Source: Streptomyces longisporoflavus
GTDB lineage: Bacteria; Actinomycetota; Actinomycetes; Streptomycetales; Streptomycetaceae
DNA length: 64,000 bases
NCBI RefSeq assembly: GCF_014649775.1
Contig: NZ_BMTR01000007.1
Location: 124,001-188,000 of the forward strand
Direction of reading: 5' to 3'
Each line of letters starts with the position of its first letter. Position 1 is the first letter of the stretch. The notes below the pieces were generated by a model that saw only the letters and a program-made list of their open reading frames with translations, searched no databases and was not told the DNA's origin. Below are positions 42,203-51,333 of the stretch, piece after piece. Made by a program: the position numbers and the translations under genes.

Positions 42203-44174
42203 CGCCGGGAAGACCAGTCTGACCGAGCGGCTCCTGCACGCCGCCGGTGTCATCGACGAGATCGGTCGCGTCGATGCGGGAACCACCCGGACCGACTCAC
42301 TCGCCCTGGAACGGCAGCGCGGGATCACGATCAAATCCGCCGTCGTCTCCTTCGCCGTCGACGACGTCACCGTCAATCTCATCGACACCCCCGGCCACCC
42401 GGACTTCATCGCCGAGGTGGAACGGGTGCTGAGCGTGCTCGACGGCGCCGTACTCGTCATCTCCGCCGTCGAGGGCGTCCAGGCGCAGACCCGGGTGCTC
42501 ATGCGGACGCTGCGGCGGCTGCGCATCCCCACGATCATTTTCGTGAACAAGATCGACCGCCGCGGGGCCCGCTACGACCAAACGCTGCGCGGCATCGCGC
42601 GGCGGCTCGTGCCGGACATCGTGCCCATGGGCACGGTCACCGCCCCCGGCACCCGCGACGGGGCCTTCGTGCCCTACGCCGCCGGTGATCCCGCCTTCAC
42701 CGCCCGCCTCGTCGACGTACTCGCCGCGCACGACGACGCCCTGCTCTCCGCGTACGTCGACGACGAGGCGGGCCTCTCCCCCGGGCGGCTGCGCGCCGCG
42801 CTCGGCACGCAGACCGGGCAGGCACTCGTCCACCCGGTGTTCTTCGGCTCGGCCGCCACCGGCGCCGGAATCGGCGCACTGATGGCGGGAATCCGGGAGT
42901 TGCTGCCCTCCGAGAACGGGACGCCGCGCGCCGGTGATCCCGTGTCCGGCACCGTGTTCAAGGTCGAGCGCGGGGACGCCGGGGAGAAGGTCGCCTACGT
43001 GCGGATGTTCGCGGGGACGGTCCGCACGCGGGACCGGCTGCCGTTCGGCGGCGGACGCGAGGGCAAGGTCACCGCGGTCAGCGTCTTCGACCGCGGGTCC
43101 GCCGCCGCGCGCGAGGGTGTCTCCGCCGGGCAGATCGGGAAGTTGTGGGGGCTCGGCGACATCCGGATCGGCGATGTCGTCGGCGTACCGCACGCGAAGG
43201 CGCGAAGGGGCGCGGCCGGACAGCACCACTTCTCGCCGCCCACCCTGGAGACCGTCGTCGTCCCCGTCAGGCCCGGTGACAGGGGCGCGCTGCATCTCGC
43301 GCTCGCCCAGCTCGCCGAGCAGGACCCGCTGATCAACCTGCGGCAGGACGATCTGCGCCAGGAGGTGTACGTGTCGCTGTACGGCGAGGTCCAGAAGGAG
43401 GTCATCCAGGCGACCCTCCTCGACGAGTACGGGATCGACGTCACGTTCCGCGAGACCACCACCATCTGCGTGGAGCGCGTGACGGGCAGCGGGTCCGCGT
43501 ACGAGATCATCGACAAGGACGACAACCCCTTCCTGGCCACCGTCGGGCTGCGTGTCGATCCCGGACCGCCGGATTCCGGCGTGCAGTTCCGCCTGGAGGT
43601 GGAGCTCGGTTCGATGCCGTACGCGTTCTTCCGTGCCGTCGAGGAGAGCGTGCGGGAGACGCTGCTCCAGGGGGTGCACGGGTGGGAGGTCGGCGACTGC
43701 GTCGTCACCATGACGCACTCCGGTTACTGGCCGCGGCAGAGCCACGCGCACGGCACCTTCGACAAGAGCATGTCGAGCACGGCCGGAGACTTCCGGCAGC
43801 TGACCCCGCTGGTCCTGCTGAGCGCGCTACGGCGGGCGGGCACCGAGGTGCGCGAGCCGCTGCACCGTTTCGGGCTCAGCGTCCCGGACGACGTGTTCGG
43901 GCAGCTCCTGCCCGTGCTCTCCAGGCTGCGCGCGGTGCCGCACACCCAGACGGCACACGGCTCCTCGTACCTCGTCGAGGGCGAGATCCCGGCCGCCCGC
44001 GTGCACGAGCTGGAACAGCTGCTGCCCTCGCTGACGCGCGGAGAGGGCGAGCTGGAGTCCGCCTTCGAGCGGTACCAGCCGGTCCCGGGCGAGCCCCCGA
44101 ACCGACCGCGCACCGACCGTAATCCGCTCTGCCGCAAGGAGTACCTGCGGGAGGTGGCGGGTGTCAGGCGCTGA
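42147..44174 (+). CDS. Tetracycline-resistance-type ribosomal protection protein (TetM/OtrA-like)
   Basis: An EF-G-like GTPase of 675 residues. G-domain motifs: G1 AHVDAGKT (about residues 16-23), the switch region ITIKSA, G3 DTPGH, G4 NKID and the downstream G5-like loop. The later domains contain the Y..GEVQKEV and LEVELGSMPYAF segments of the EF-G/TetM C-terminal half. Such proteins remove tetracycline from the ribosomal A site. OtrA of oxytetracycline producers is the closest type I recall. Whether it protects against tetracycline here, or has a housekeeping role, is unknown. The GTG at 42147 lies within an upstream overlapping ORF. Confidence 0.93.
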   Translation: MHTSSTSNTLNLGILAHVDAGKTSLTERLLHAAGVIDEIGRVDAGTTRTDSLALERQRGITIKSAVVSFAVDDVTVNLIDTPGHPDFIAEVERVLSVLDGAVLVISAVEGVQAQTRVLMRTLRRLRIPTIIFVNKIDRRGARYDQTLRGIARRLVPDIVPMGTVTAPGTRDGAFVPYAAGDPAFTARLVDVLAAHDDALLSAYVDDEAGLSPGRLRAALGTQTGQALVHPVFFGSAATGAGIGALMAGIRELLPSENGTPRAGDPVSGTVFKVERGDAGEKVAYVRMFAGTVRTRDRLPFGGGREGKVTAVSVFDRGSAAAREGVSAGQIGKLWGLGDIRIGDVVGVPHAKARRGAAGQHHFSPPTLETVVVPVRPGDRGALHLALAQLAEQDPLINLRQDDLRQEVYVSLYGEVQKEVIQATLLDEYGIDVTFRETTTICVERVTGSGSAYEIIDKDDNPFLATVGLRVDPGPPDSGVQFRLEVELGSMPYAFFRAVEESVRETLLQGVHGWEVGDCVVTMTHSGYWPRQSHAHGTFDKSMSSTAGDFRQLTPLVLLSALRRAGTEVREPLHRFGLSVPDDVFGQLLPVLSRLRAVPHTQTAHGSSYLVEGEIPAARVHELEQLLPSLTRGEGELESAFERYQPVPGEPPNRPRTDRNPLCRKEYLREVAGVRR

Positions 44175-44311
44175 GGCCGGGTGAATTATGGTCCACCGGT
44201 CACGTTCCCTCGCCGGGAGGTGTCAGAGACGTGACGAACGAAATCCCGCACGACTAAGCCCAGTTGGTCACTCGGAAACTCGGCCACTCGGAAATTCGGA
44301 GGAGAACAGCG

Positions 44312-44782
44312 ATGAGCACGCAGACGACGGGTCCCCGCACGCCCGAGCAGCGCAAGCGCGACACCCTGCACCGGCTCACCCACGACGTGGACGCGTGGGT
44401 GGCGACGGCCGACCCGGACGGCGGGGCCCCGTACCTGGTCCCGCTGTCCTTCCGGTGGGAGGGCGAGAGCGAGAGCTTGCTGGTGGCCACTCCGGACGCC
44501 AGCGTCACCGGCCGCAACCTGCGGGCCTCGGGCAGAGCGCGGATCGGCGTCGGGCCGACCCGCGACGTCATCATGATCGAAGGGACCGTACGTGCCCTCG
44601 CCGACGGCGAGTTGACCCGCGAGGACCTTGACGCCTTCGCCGAGCGGACGGGCTTCGACCCGAGCAAGCTCGACACCCTGTACACCTACTTCCGCATCAC
44701 TCCGCAGCGGATCCAGGCCTGGCGCGAGGCCGACGAGCTGGCGGGGCGGGAGTTGATGCGGGGCGGGCGCTGGACGGTGTGA
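44312..44782 (+). CDS. Pyridoxamine 5'-phosphate oxidase-like (PPOX) flavin/F420-binding protein
   Basis: A 156-residue split-barrel protein: V.AWVATADPDGGAPYLVPLSFRWEGESESLLVATPDASVTGRNLRASGRARIGVGPTRDVIMIEGTV (about residues 27-94), then a helical end and RITPQRIQAWRE. This is the typical PPOX/Rv-type fold that binds FMN or F420. Function unknown. AATTCGGAGGAG at about 44293-44304 gives the start. Directly upstream there is a near-duplicated 17-bp segment (CACTCGGAAA.TCGG, near 44269 and 44286). Confidence 0.85.
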   Translation: MSTQTTGPRTPEQRKRDTLHRLTHDVDAWVATADPDGGAPYLVPLSFRWEGESESLLVATPDASVTGRNLRASGRARIGVGPTRDVIMIEGTVRALADGELTREDLDAFAERTGFDPSKLDTLYTYFRITPQRIQAWREADELAGRELMRGGRWTV

Positions 44783-44797
44783 CGGCCCGCCGCGGGG

Positions 44798-45973
44798 TCA
44801 GTCCCGGCCGAGCACCGGTGCCAGCGCCTCGCGCAGGTCGTCGGGTCCCGTGTAGTGGAGCCCCACCATGCCGAGTGCGACCGCCGCGTCCACGTTCTCC
44901 TTGCGGTCGTCCACGAACAGGCAGCGCTCGGCGGGGACCCCGGCCCGCTCCAGGGCGATCTCGTAGATCCGGCGGTCCGGCTTGACGACGCCGACATCGG
45001 CGCTGCCGACGACGGTGTGCGCGAGGTCCGCGATGCCGAGTTCGGCCAGGTCGTCGTCGAGCCAGGGGGTCGCGTTCGTCACGAGCGCCACGTGCAGGTG
45101 CGCGCGGGCCCGCCGGAGGAGATCGACCACGGTCGCGTCGGCGGAGAACGCGGCCCCGGCGAGCGCGGTCCCCAGGGCGTGGCCGCGCTCGTACGGCACG
45201 CGGTCCGCGAGGCCGCGGGCTATCGCCTCCACCCACTCCTCCTTGCCCGTGTGCCCGAGCATCAGGGGCAGATCGGTCTCGGGCGCGAAGGCGATCTCGG
45301 CGGTGCTGCCGTGCGGGAGACCGGCGTCGCGCTCCATCGCCTCCATCTCCGACATGTCGTAGAAGCGGATCACGCCGTCGAGGTCGGTGAGCACGGCGTC
45401 GAAGGGCAGCGGCTGCGGCGGCTGCGCCGGCACCTGCCAGGTGAAGCGCAGCTTCTCCTTGGCGTCGGCGCCGATGCGGTCGTAGAAGCGGATGGCGCCC
45501 TCGTTCCACGCGGGCGTCTGCCACTGGACCTCGGCGAGGCCGAGGCGACGGGCCTCCGTGGCCACCGCGTCCATCAGCCGCTCGCCGAGCCCGAGGCCCC
45601 GGTGCCCGTCACGCAGGAAGAGGCAGTCCATGTGCAGATACTCGGCACCGTCCCAGGTGGAAACCTCCGGCGCACACGTGGCGTACCCGACGACCTCGCC
45701 GTCGCTCAGTTCGGCCACCAGACAACGCAGACGCGGGTCCGCTACCTCGAAGAGCAGGGCATGAAGACGCCGGTCGAGACCGGGCGCGGGCGGGGTGCCC
45801 TTCTCGTACGCGGCATGCTCGGCGACGAGTTCCACGATGCGGGGGAGATCGGCGGGGCGAGCGTGCCGGACGCCGAGGGGCCGTGCGGTACGCGCGTGAT
45901 GGCCGTCGGCGAGGGCAAGGAGCCGATCGGCATCAACGGCCGACGGCAGTTCGTCAAGCTCGGTCATGTCCAT
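44798..45973 (-). CDS. Fusion of a GNAT acetyltransferase and a HAD hydrolase
   Basis: A 391-residue two-domain protein. Residues about 30-180 form a GNAT domain (VRHARPADLPRIVELVAEHAAYE; YLHMDCLFLRDGHRGLGLGERLMDAVATEARRLGL, with the acetyl-CoA-binding loop). Residues about 185-390 form a HAD-like hydrolase: FDAVLTDLDGV with the catalytic Asp pair, VALVTNATPWL, and KPDRRIYEIALERAGVPAERCLFVDDRKENVDAA. Both catalytic sets look intact. The two activities could act on one substrate, but there is no direct clue. The start is MDMTEL; an upstream MAMVHT is also possible. Confidence 0.88.
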   Translation of the reverse strand: MDMTELDELPSAVDADRLLALADGHHARTARPLGVRHARPADLPRIVELVAEHAAYEKGTPPAPGLDRRLHALLFEVADPRLRCLVAELSDGEVVGYATCAPEVSTWDGAEYLHMDCLFLRDGHRGLGLGERLMDAVATEARRLGLAEVQWQTPAWNEGAIRFYDRIGADAKEKLRFTWQVPAQPPQPLPFDAVLTDLDGVIRFYDMSEMEAMERDAGLPHGSTAEIAFAPETDLPLMLGHTGKEEWVEAIARGLADRVPYERGHALGTALAGAAFSADATVVDLLRRARAHLHVALVTNATPWLDDDLAELGIADLAHTVVGSADVGVVKPDRRIYEIALERAGVPAERCLFVDDRKENVDAAVALGMVGLHYTGPDDLREALAPVLGRD

Positions 45974-46085
45974 GCGCCCATGATGCAACTGTCCACTGCT
46001 TCTTGTGATGCGGGTGTGCACCATGGCCACTACGGGTGGGCGCCGCCGCTTCGGACGCGCGCCATCGCTGACGGGTGTGTGTACC

Positions 46086-46526
46086 TCAGTCGTCCTCGGA
46101 GCGATCCGGCGCAGCCTCTGTGGCGGCCTCTGTGGCGGCCTTTGCTGCGGCTGCGGCTTCTTCCGCTGCTGCCACTTCGGCTACGGCGTCATCGGCTGCG
46201 GCAGCGGCTCCGATCGCAGCGGCCTCCGTCGCCGCGCCCTCTGTCGCCGCGACATCTCCGCGCCCTTCACGCACGCCTCGCCTCGGGCGCTTACCGCGCT
46301 TTCCGTACGCTCCATGCGCTCCGTGCGTTCCATGCCTGCCGCGCTCTTCGACTTCCTCGACACACGCGTCGCACAGCGGGTTGCGGCACGGGCCAGGTCC
46401 CCACACCGGGACGAACACCCCGAACGTCTTGCGCCGCTTGATGGCCGTACCGACAGGCCGTCCGCAGGTCGCGCACACCGGCTCGCTCTGCGGGCGGGGG
46501 CCGGACCGGCGCCCATCGCTGCCCAT
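46086..46526 (-). CDS. Small zinc-ribbon-like protein with Ala-rich tail
   Basis: A 146-residue protein. Residues about 15-60 carry a likely zinc-binding site: PVCATCGRPVG ... GPCRNPLCDACVEEVEERG, with C-x2-C and C-x4-C-x2-C. The C-terminal half is a low-complexity Ala/Glu/Lys/Asp sequence (VAATEGAATEAAAIGAAAAADDAV). Codon use on this strand is typical of coding sequence, while the opposite strand lacks such a motif. Function unknown. Confidence 0.7.
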   Translation of the reverse strand: MGSDGRRSGPRPQSEPVCATCGRPVGTAIKRRKTFGVFVPVWGPGPCRNPLCDACVEEVEERGRHGTHGAHGAYGKRGKRPRRGVREGRGDVAATEGAATEAAAIGAAAAADDAVAEVAAAEEAAAAAKAATEAATEAAPDRSEDD

Positions 46527-46600
46527 ACGTCGAGAATATGGCGGGCGGCGCGGGCCGGATAGACACGGCGACGAAGTAGACGAACGCCTGTACCGCCGCG

Positions 46601-47365
46601 TCACACCCGGCGGATGCCCTCCGTGTCGAGTTCCCCCTCCACCACCTGCCGCGCGCATTCCGCGAGCCGCAGCCGGTTCGCCCGCGCGTGGCGCCGCAGG
46701 GCCCCGAAGGCCTCGTCGACCGTGCACCCCCACCGCTCCGCCAGCACGCCCTTGGCCTGCTCGATGGCGATCCGGCTGGTGAGGGCCTCCTGCAACTGGC
46801 CGCGCTCCGCCTCGCTCTTCTCCAGGGAACGCCGCTGGACGATCGTGATCGCCGCGACATCGGCGAGGGCCTGGGCGAGCGCGACCTCGTCATGACTCAG
46901 CACCCGCGGCTTCGCCTGGAACAGATTCAGCGTGCCGAGTACCTGTTCACCCTGCCCCAGGGGAAGCACCTGCGTCATCTCGTAGCCCGCTTCCCTGGCG
47001 CGCAGCGAGAACTGCGGCCACGCGGTGGTCGCCTCCAGGCCGCCGAGGGCGATGTTCGTGTGCGCCGTGCCCGAGCGGTAGCAGTCAAGGCACGGCCCCT
47101 GTTCCTGCTGCAGGGCAAACAGATCGAGCACCCAGGCGTGCTCGCCGGACGCGGCGACGAGCCGCAACTCGCCCCCCGCGTCGGCCAGCAGGACGCCCGC
47201 GGCCGAGACTCCGAGCAGTTCCACGCAGCGCACGGCAAGGCTCTGCAGGAACGCGGCGACATCGAAATCGCCGTTCAAGGAGTCGGCCACCTCCACGAAC
47301 GCCTCCGCCAGAAGTCGTTCGCGGGACGTATCACCGGACACTTCTCGAATCATTTCGCGGGACAT
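46601..47365 (-). CDS. GAF and ANTAR domain regulator
   Basis: A 254-residue protein: GAF domain (FDVAAFLQSLAVRCVELLGVSAAGVLLADAGGELRLVAASGEHAWVLDLFALQQEQGPCLDCYRSGTAHTN, about residues 34-105 and on to about 175), then a linker helix and a C-terminal ANTAR domain (LTSRIAIEQAKGVLAERWGCTVDEAFGALRRHARANRLRLAECARQVVEG, about residues 195-248). ANTAR domains bind structured nascent RNA to prevent termination. Conserved Cys in CLDCYRSG could bind a ligand or metal. The RNA targets are unknown. Confidence 0.93.
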   Translation of the reverse strand: MSREMIREVSGDTSRERLLAEAFVEVADSLNGDFDVAAFLQSLAVRCVELLGVSAAGVLLADAGGELRLVAASGEHAWVLDLFALQQEQGPCLDCYRSGTAHTNIALGGLEATTAWPQFSLRAREAGYEMTQVLPLGQGEQVLGTLNLFQAKPRVLSHDEVALAQALADVAAITIVQRRSLEKSEAERGQLQEALTSRIAIEQAKGVLAERWGCTVDEAFGALRRHARANRLRLAECARQVVEGELDTEGIRRV

Positions 47366-47434
47366 GAGGCGCGCCTCCCCCCTTCGGTGTGTCTACGGAC
47401 AACACAGCGATGCTGCGAAGACCCTATGCGGACC

Positions 47435-48064
47435 CTATGCGAATTCGCCGGGCCCGCCACAGGGTGTGACAAAGGGCCGGGGCTCTCGCCACATGGGCCA
47501 CAGCTGCGGGCCGTCCGGCAGATCGATGGCATTTCCAGTGAAGTGGAATCCGAGCCGTGTGTACAGCGCGCGGCTGCGGCTGTTGCTCGCCTCCAGATAG
47601 GCGTGCAGCCCCTCCCGGTCGCACCGTTCGAGCACGGACTCGATCAGTGCCGTGCCGAGCCCTTCGCCCTGCCGCCCGGGGCGCACACCGATCATGTGCA
47701 GGTACTGGTGGGGCCGGTCGGTCGGGTGCGCCTCGCCGGTGATCCGGCCTATCTCCTCGACCCGCGCGTTGTCCGGGTCGACGGCCGCGCGCAGCTGCGC
47801 GGGCCCCTCTTCTCCGCCCTCGTCCTCGCCGGCGGGGACGGACCACCACAGCGCGACGGCCGCGCCGTCCTGTGTGATGTCGACGAAGCCCTGGCTCAGG
47901 GCGAGGTCGAGGAAGGCTTCCATCAGGGCTCCGTGCCTGCGGCGGCGGTGCTCGTCGCCGGGGAAGACCCAACCGCTCACCGGATCGTCCTGGAACGCCT
48001 CGTCGAGCAACCGGACCACGTCCGCCCTGTCGCTCTCCCCGGCCCGCCGGATCACTACGCCCAC
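47435..48064 (-). CDS. GNAT-family N-acetyltransferase
   Basis: A 209-residue acetyltransferase. N-terminal VVIRRAGESDRADVVRLLDEAFQDDPVSGWVFP, then a YLHMIGVRPGRQGEGLGTALIESVLERCDREGLHAYLEASNSRSRALYTRLGFHF core (acetyl-CoA loop Q-G-E-G-L-G, about residues 130-165). Substrate unknown. The GTG start has a GGGG nearby. It lies on the same strand as, and downstream of, the polyprenyl synthase gene, 166 bases away. Confidence 0.88.
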   Translation of the reverse strand: MGVVIRRAGESDRADVVRLLDEAFQDDPVSGWVFPGDEHRRRRHGALMEAFLDLALSQGFVDITQDGAAVALWWSVPAGEDEGGEEGPAQLRAAVDPDNARVEEIGRITGEAHPTDRPHQYLHMIGVRPGRQGEGLGTALIESVLERCDREGLHAYLEASNSRSRALYTRLGFHFTGNAIDLPDGPQLWPMWREPRPFVTPCGGPGEFA

Positions 48065-48229
48065 AGCCGCCCCTTCAGCCCCTCGACCTGCCCCTCGGTC
48101 ACGCTCAACTGCTCGCGATCCGCAACCGGTTGTGTCGGGTGCAGCCTAGGTGATCCGGCCACGGCACACGGGCGAGCCCCGCACCCTGACCGGATCTCGG
48201 GGGTGCGGGGCTCGTCGGTCATGCCGTGT

Positions 48230-49357
48230 TCAGTACGTACGCCGCGTCACGAACTCCGCGAGCGCCAGCAGGCTGCCGGCCGCCTCCGGGACGGGCACCG
48301 CGCGGGAGAGTTGGTTGAGCGCGCGGGACATCCGGTCGGCCGCCTGCATCAGCGCCCAGTCCTTGCCGCCGGCCGCCTCTACGGCGTGCGCGATGCGCTC
48401 CAGGTCGCCGTCGCTCTCGGAGCCGGGCGCCGGACGTCCGTACAACTCGGCAAGGTCGGCGGCGGCCCGGGTGCCCGAAGCCAGCGCCGCGACCACCGGC
48501 AGGGACTTCTTGCGGGCCGCGAGGTCGGCACGGGCGGGCTTCCCGGTGTGCCCCGGGTCGCCCCAGATGCCGATCACGTCGTCGATGAGCTGGAAGGCGA
48601 GCCCCGCCTCGCGGCCGAACCCGTCGAGCGCCTCCACCTCGCTGCGCCGCGCGCCCGCGTACAGCGCGCCGAGCGCGCAGGCGCAGCCGAGCAGCGCACC
48701 CGTCTTGGCCTCGGCCATGGCGAGGCACTCGTCGAGCGTGACCTCGCCCGGACCGCGCCGTTCGAAGGTGCTGTCCGCGTGCTGGCCCGCGCAGAGCTCC
48801 ACCACGCAGGCGGCGAGCCGGGCCGCCGCCTCGCCCGCCCCGGGGTGCGGGTCCTCGGCGAGCAGCCGCTGCGCGAGCGCCTGCAACGCGTCACCGGCGA
48901 GGATCGCGTCGGCTTCGCCGAACACGGTCCAGGCGGTGGCCCGGTGTCTGCGGGTGGGGTCGCGGTCCATGACGTCGTCGTGCAGCAGCGTGAAGTTGTG
49001 GGTCAGCTCCACTGCCGCCGCGGCCCGGACGGCCATGGCCTGCTCCCCGCCGAGCGCCCGCACCGCGGCGAGCACCAGCGCGGGCCTGATCGCCTTGCCC
49101 GCGTGCCCGGCCGCCGGTGTGCCGTCCGCGTGTTCCCAGCCGAAGTGATAGCGCGCGATGCGGCGCATCCCGCCGGGCAGCGAGTCGACCGCCCTGCGCA
49201 CCTCCGGGTCGACGCTCAGCCGCGCCGCTGTCAGGAGCTCCGCCGCTTCGGACGCCTCGTACCCTCCGTGCTGGTCGTGGGCCTCGAACTCTGCGGTGGG
49301 CCTCTGTTCGGCGGGGCCTTGCGCCCTCTCCGTCATGTCCGTCGTCGTGTCCGTCAT
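48230..49357 (-). CDS. Polyprenyl diphosphate synthase, probable encapsulin cargo
   Basis: A 375-residue trans-isoprenyl diphosphate synthase. The first Asp-rich motif is LLHDDVMDRDPTRRHRATAW (D127-D128-x-x-D131) and the second is LIDDVIGIWGD (D259, D260, D267) with GKPARADLAARKKSLPV after it; both bind Mg and the diphosphate. The N-terminal about 45 residues (MTDTTTDMTERAQGPAEQRP... AHDQHGGY) are low-complexity and acidic, the sort of flexible extension that targets cargo to family 2B encapsulins. The product chain length cannot be read. The gene lies about 100 bases downstream of the encapsulin gene on the same strand. Confidence 0.92.
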   Translation of the reverse strand: MTDTTTDMTERAQGPAEQRPTAEFEAHDQHGGYEASEAAELLTAARLSVDPEVRRAVDSLPGGMRRIARYHFGWEHADGTPAAGHAGKAIRPALVLAAVRALGGEQAMAVRAAAAVELTHNFTLLHDDVMDRDPTRRHRATAWTVFGEADAILAGDALQALAQRLLAEDPHPGAGEAAARLAACVVELCAGQHADSTFERRGPGEVTLDECLAMAEAKTGALLGCACALGALYAGARRSEVEALDGFGREAGLAFQLIDDVIGIWGDPGHTGKPARADLAARKKSLPVVAALASGTRAAADLAELYGRPAPGSESDGDLERIAHAVEAAGGKDWALMQAADRMSRALNQLSRAVPVPEAAGSLLALAEFVTRRTY

Positions 49358-49453
49358 TAACTCACCCCGGGGAGGATGCGGACGGTGGCGTTTCCTGGGC
49401 CTGTGGGCGCGTACGCATGGGGTGTACCCGGCAGCGCGCCCACAGACACGGGC

Positions 49454-50860
49454 TCACTGCCAGCGGCCGATCTCGACGTTCTCCAAGATGCCGAGGGCGT
49501 CCGGCACGAGGACCGCCGCCGAGTAGTACGTCGACACGAGGTACGACATGATCGCCTGCTCGCTGATCCCCATGAAGCGCACGGAGAGACTCGGCTCGAT
49601 CTCGTCCGGGATGCCGGTCTGGTGCAGGCCTACTACGCCCTGCTCCTCCTCCCCCGTACGCATGCAGATGATCGAGGTGGTGCGGGCGTCGCTGACCGGG
49701 ATCTTGTTGCACGGGAAGATCGGCACCCCGCGCCAGGTGGGGATGCGGCTGCCCGCCATCTCGATGGTCTCCGGCACGAGCCCGCGCTTGTTGAGCTCGC
49801 GGCCGAACGCCGAGATCGCCCGCGGGTGGGCCAGGAAGAGCTTCGATCCCCGCCTGCGGCTGAGCAGCTCGTCCATGTCGTCCGGGCCCGGCACACCGTC
49901 GTGCGGCTGCAGCCGCTGGTCGTACTCGCAGTTGTTGAGCAGCCCGAACTCGCGGTTGTTGATCAGCTCGTGCTCCTGGCGCTCCTTGAGCGCCTCGACC
50001 GTCAGCCGCAACTGCTGCTCGGTCTGGTTCATCGGCTGGTTGTAGAGGTCGGCCACGCGCGTGTGGACGCGCAGGACGGTCTGGGCGACGCTCAGTTCGT
50101 ACTCACGGGGGGCCGCTTCGTAGTCGACGTAGGTGCCCGGCAGAACTGCTTCGCCGACGTGTCCCGCGGAGAGGTCGATGGGCGCCTCTCCGTAGTTGTT
50201 CGTCCGCTGGGCCGGGATGGCCCGCAGCCGCTGCAGGTGCTCGCGCAGCGAGTCCGTGCGTTCCGCGACCTGCTCCAGGTCCTGGCGTGGCAGCGTGAGC
50301 ACGGTGCACGCGGTCACCGCTCGTGTCGTGTACTCCCAGATGGCCTCGGGGTCGAGCAGTGCCTGCTCGCCGAAGTACGAGCCGTCGGCGAGGGAGCCGA
50401 GGACCGTGTCGTCGCCGTACGGACCGGTGCCGATCTTCTCGACCCTGCCGTGCGCGAGCAGGAACACCTCGTCGGCCTGGCTGCCGAACGAGGTGATGAC
50501 CGCGCCCGGAGCGAACTCGCGCTGCTGGCAGCGCTGGGCCAGCTCTCCCAGGACATCGGCGTCCTCGTAGTCCCTGAAGACCGGCAGCTCGCCGAGTTCC
50601 GCGGGGATGACCTGCACCCGGTCCCCGGTCTTCACGAACGTCACGCGGCCGTCCCCGACCGCGTAGCTCAGCCTCCGGTTCACCCGGTACGTGCCGCCCT
50701 GCACCTGCACCCACGGCAGCGTCCGCAGGAGCCAGCGCGAGCTGATCTCCTGCATCTGCGGCACGGACTTGGTGGTGGTGGCCAGATTCCGCGCGGCTGA
50801 TGTGCCCAAGCTCTGCTGCGGCTCGGCCTGCTCCGCACGGACCTCTTCGCCTACCGACAT
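49454..50860 (-). CDS. Family 2B encapsulin shell protein with cyclic-nucleotide-binding domain (EshA/EshB-like)
   Basis: A 468-residue protein of the EshA type. Residues 1-95 form the N-terminal arm and first shell strands ([21 protein letters not shown]). Residues about 95-205 are an inserted cyclic-nucleotide-binding domain: [26 protein letters not shown] ... [24 protein letters not shown], with the phosphate-binding cassette G164-E165-Q166 and R180. The rest, including [34 protein letters not shown] and [16 protein letters not shown]...[18 protein letters not shown], is the HK97-fold shell. The ATG at 50860 (GGAGG 8 bases upstream) is preferred to the GTG 6 bases earlier, which is only 2 bases from the site. 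It directly precedes the polyprenyl synthase gene. Confidence 0.93.
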   Translation of the reverse strand: MSVGEEVRAEQAEPQQSLGTSAARNLATTTKSVPQMQEISSRWLLRTLPWVQVQGGTYRVNRRLSYAVGDGRVTFVKTGDRVQVIPAELGELPVFRDYEDADVLGELAQRCQQREFAPGAVITSFGSQADEVFLLAHGRVEKIGTGPYGDDTVLGSLADGSYFGEQALLDPEAIWEYTTRAVTACTVLTLPRQDLEQVAERTDSLREHLQRLRAIPAQRTNNYGEAPIDLSAGHVGEAVLPGTYVDYEAAPREYELSVAQTVLRVHTRVADLYNQPMNQTEQQLRLTVEALKERQEHELINNREFGLLNNCEYDQRLQPHDGVPGPDDMDELLSRRRGSKLFLAHPRAISAFGRELNKRGLVPETIEMAGSRIPTWRGVPIFPCNKIPVSDARTTSIICMRTGEEEQGVVGLHQTGIPDEIEPSLSVRFMGISEQAIMSYLVSTYYSAAVLVPDALGILENVEIGRWQ

Positions 50861-51084
50861 TTCCACTGCCTCCCGCTCAAGCGCTGATGTGCGCCGACAA
50901 CCCTTCCAGCACTCAGAGTGTTCGCGCCATTACACAAACGAGCGGGGTTGGATCACGCGTAGACGGGGCATCCGCCCGCGAGCCCGGGGAACCCCAAGAT
51001 CCGCGCACCCGTTGAACAAGACACGACGACGGATAGCATCTGTACCGATATGCACCACTCCGCACCAATCCGTAGGAGACAGCA

Positions 51085-51333
51085 ATGGCAGGCTTCCTGG
51101 ATCGCGCCAAGGAACAGGCGCAGCGCGGACTCACCCAGGGCAAGCAGAAGATCGACGAGGTCCAGGCGCAGCGCACGGGCGGAGATCTCCTGAAGAAGCT
51201 GGGCGCGGCGTATTACGCGCAGCAGCACGGCGAGGGCACCCCTCAGGCCACTCAGCAGGCACTTCAGGCACTCGAGGCCCACATCGCCACGAACGGCGAC
51301 GCGTTCCTGCACGGCGGCGATCACCGCGGCTGA
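51085..51333 (+). CDS. Small conserved helical protein
   Basis: An 82-residue protein with an amphipathic N-terminal helix (FLDRAKEQAQRGLTQGKQKIDEVQAQ) and a second helix region (GDLLKKLGAAYYAQQHG), ending in HIATNGDAFLHGGDHRG. Similar small proteins occur across Streptomyces, but I know no function. TAGGAGACAGC precedes the ATG. Confidence 0.8.
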   Translation: MAGFLDRAKEQAQRGLTQGKQKIDEVQAQRTGGDLLKKLGAAYYAQQHGEGTPQATQQALQALEAHIATNGDAFLHGGDHRG

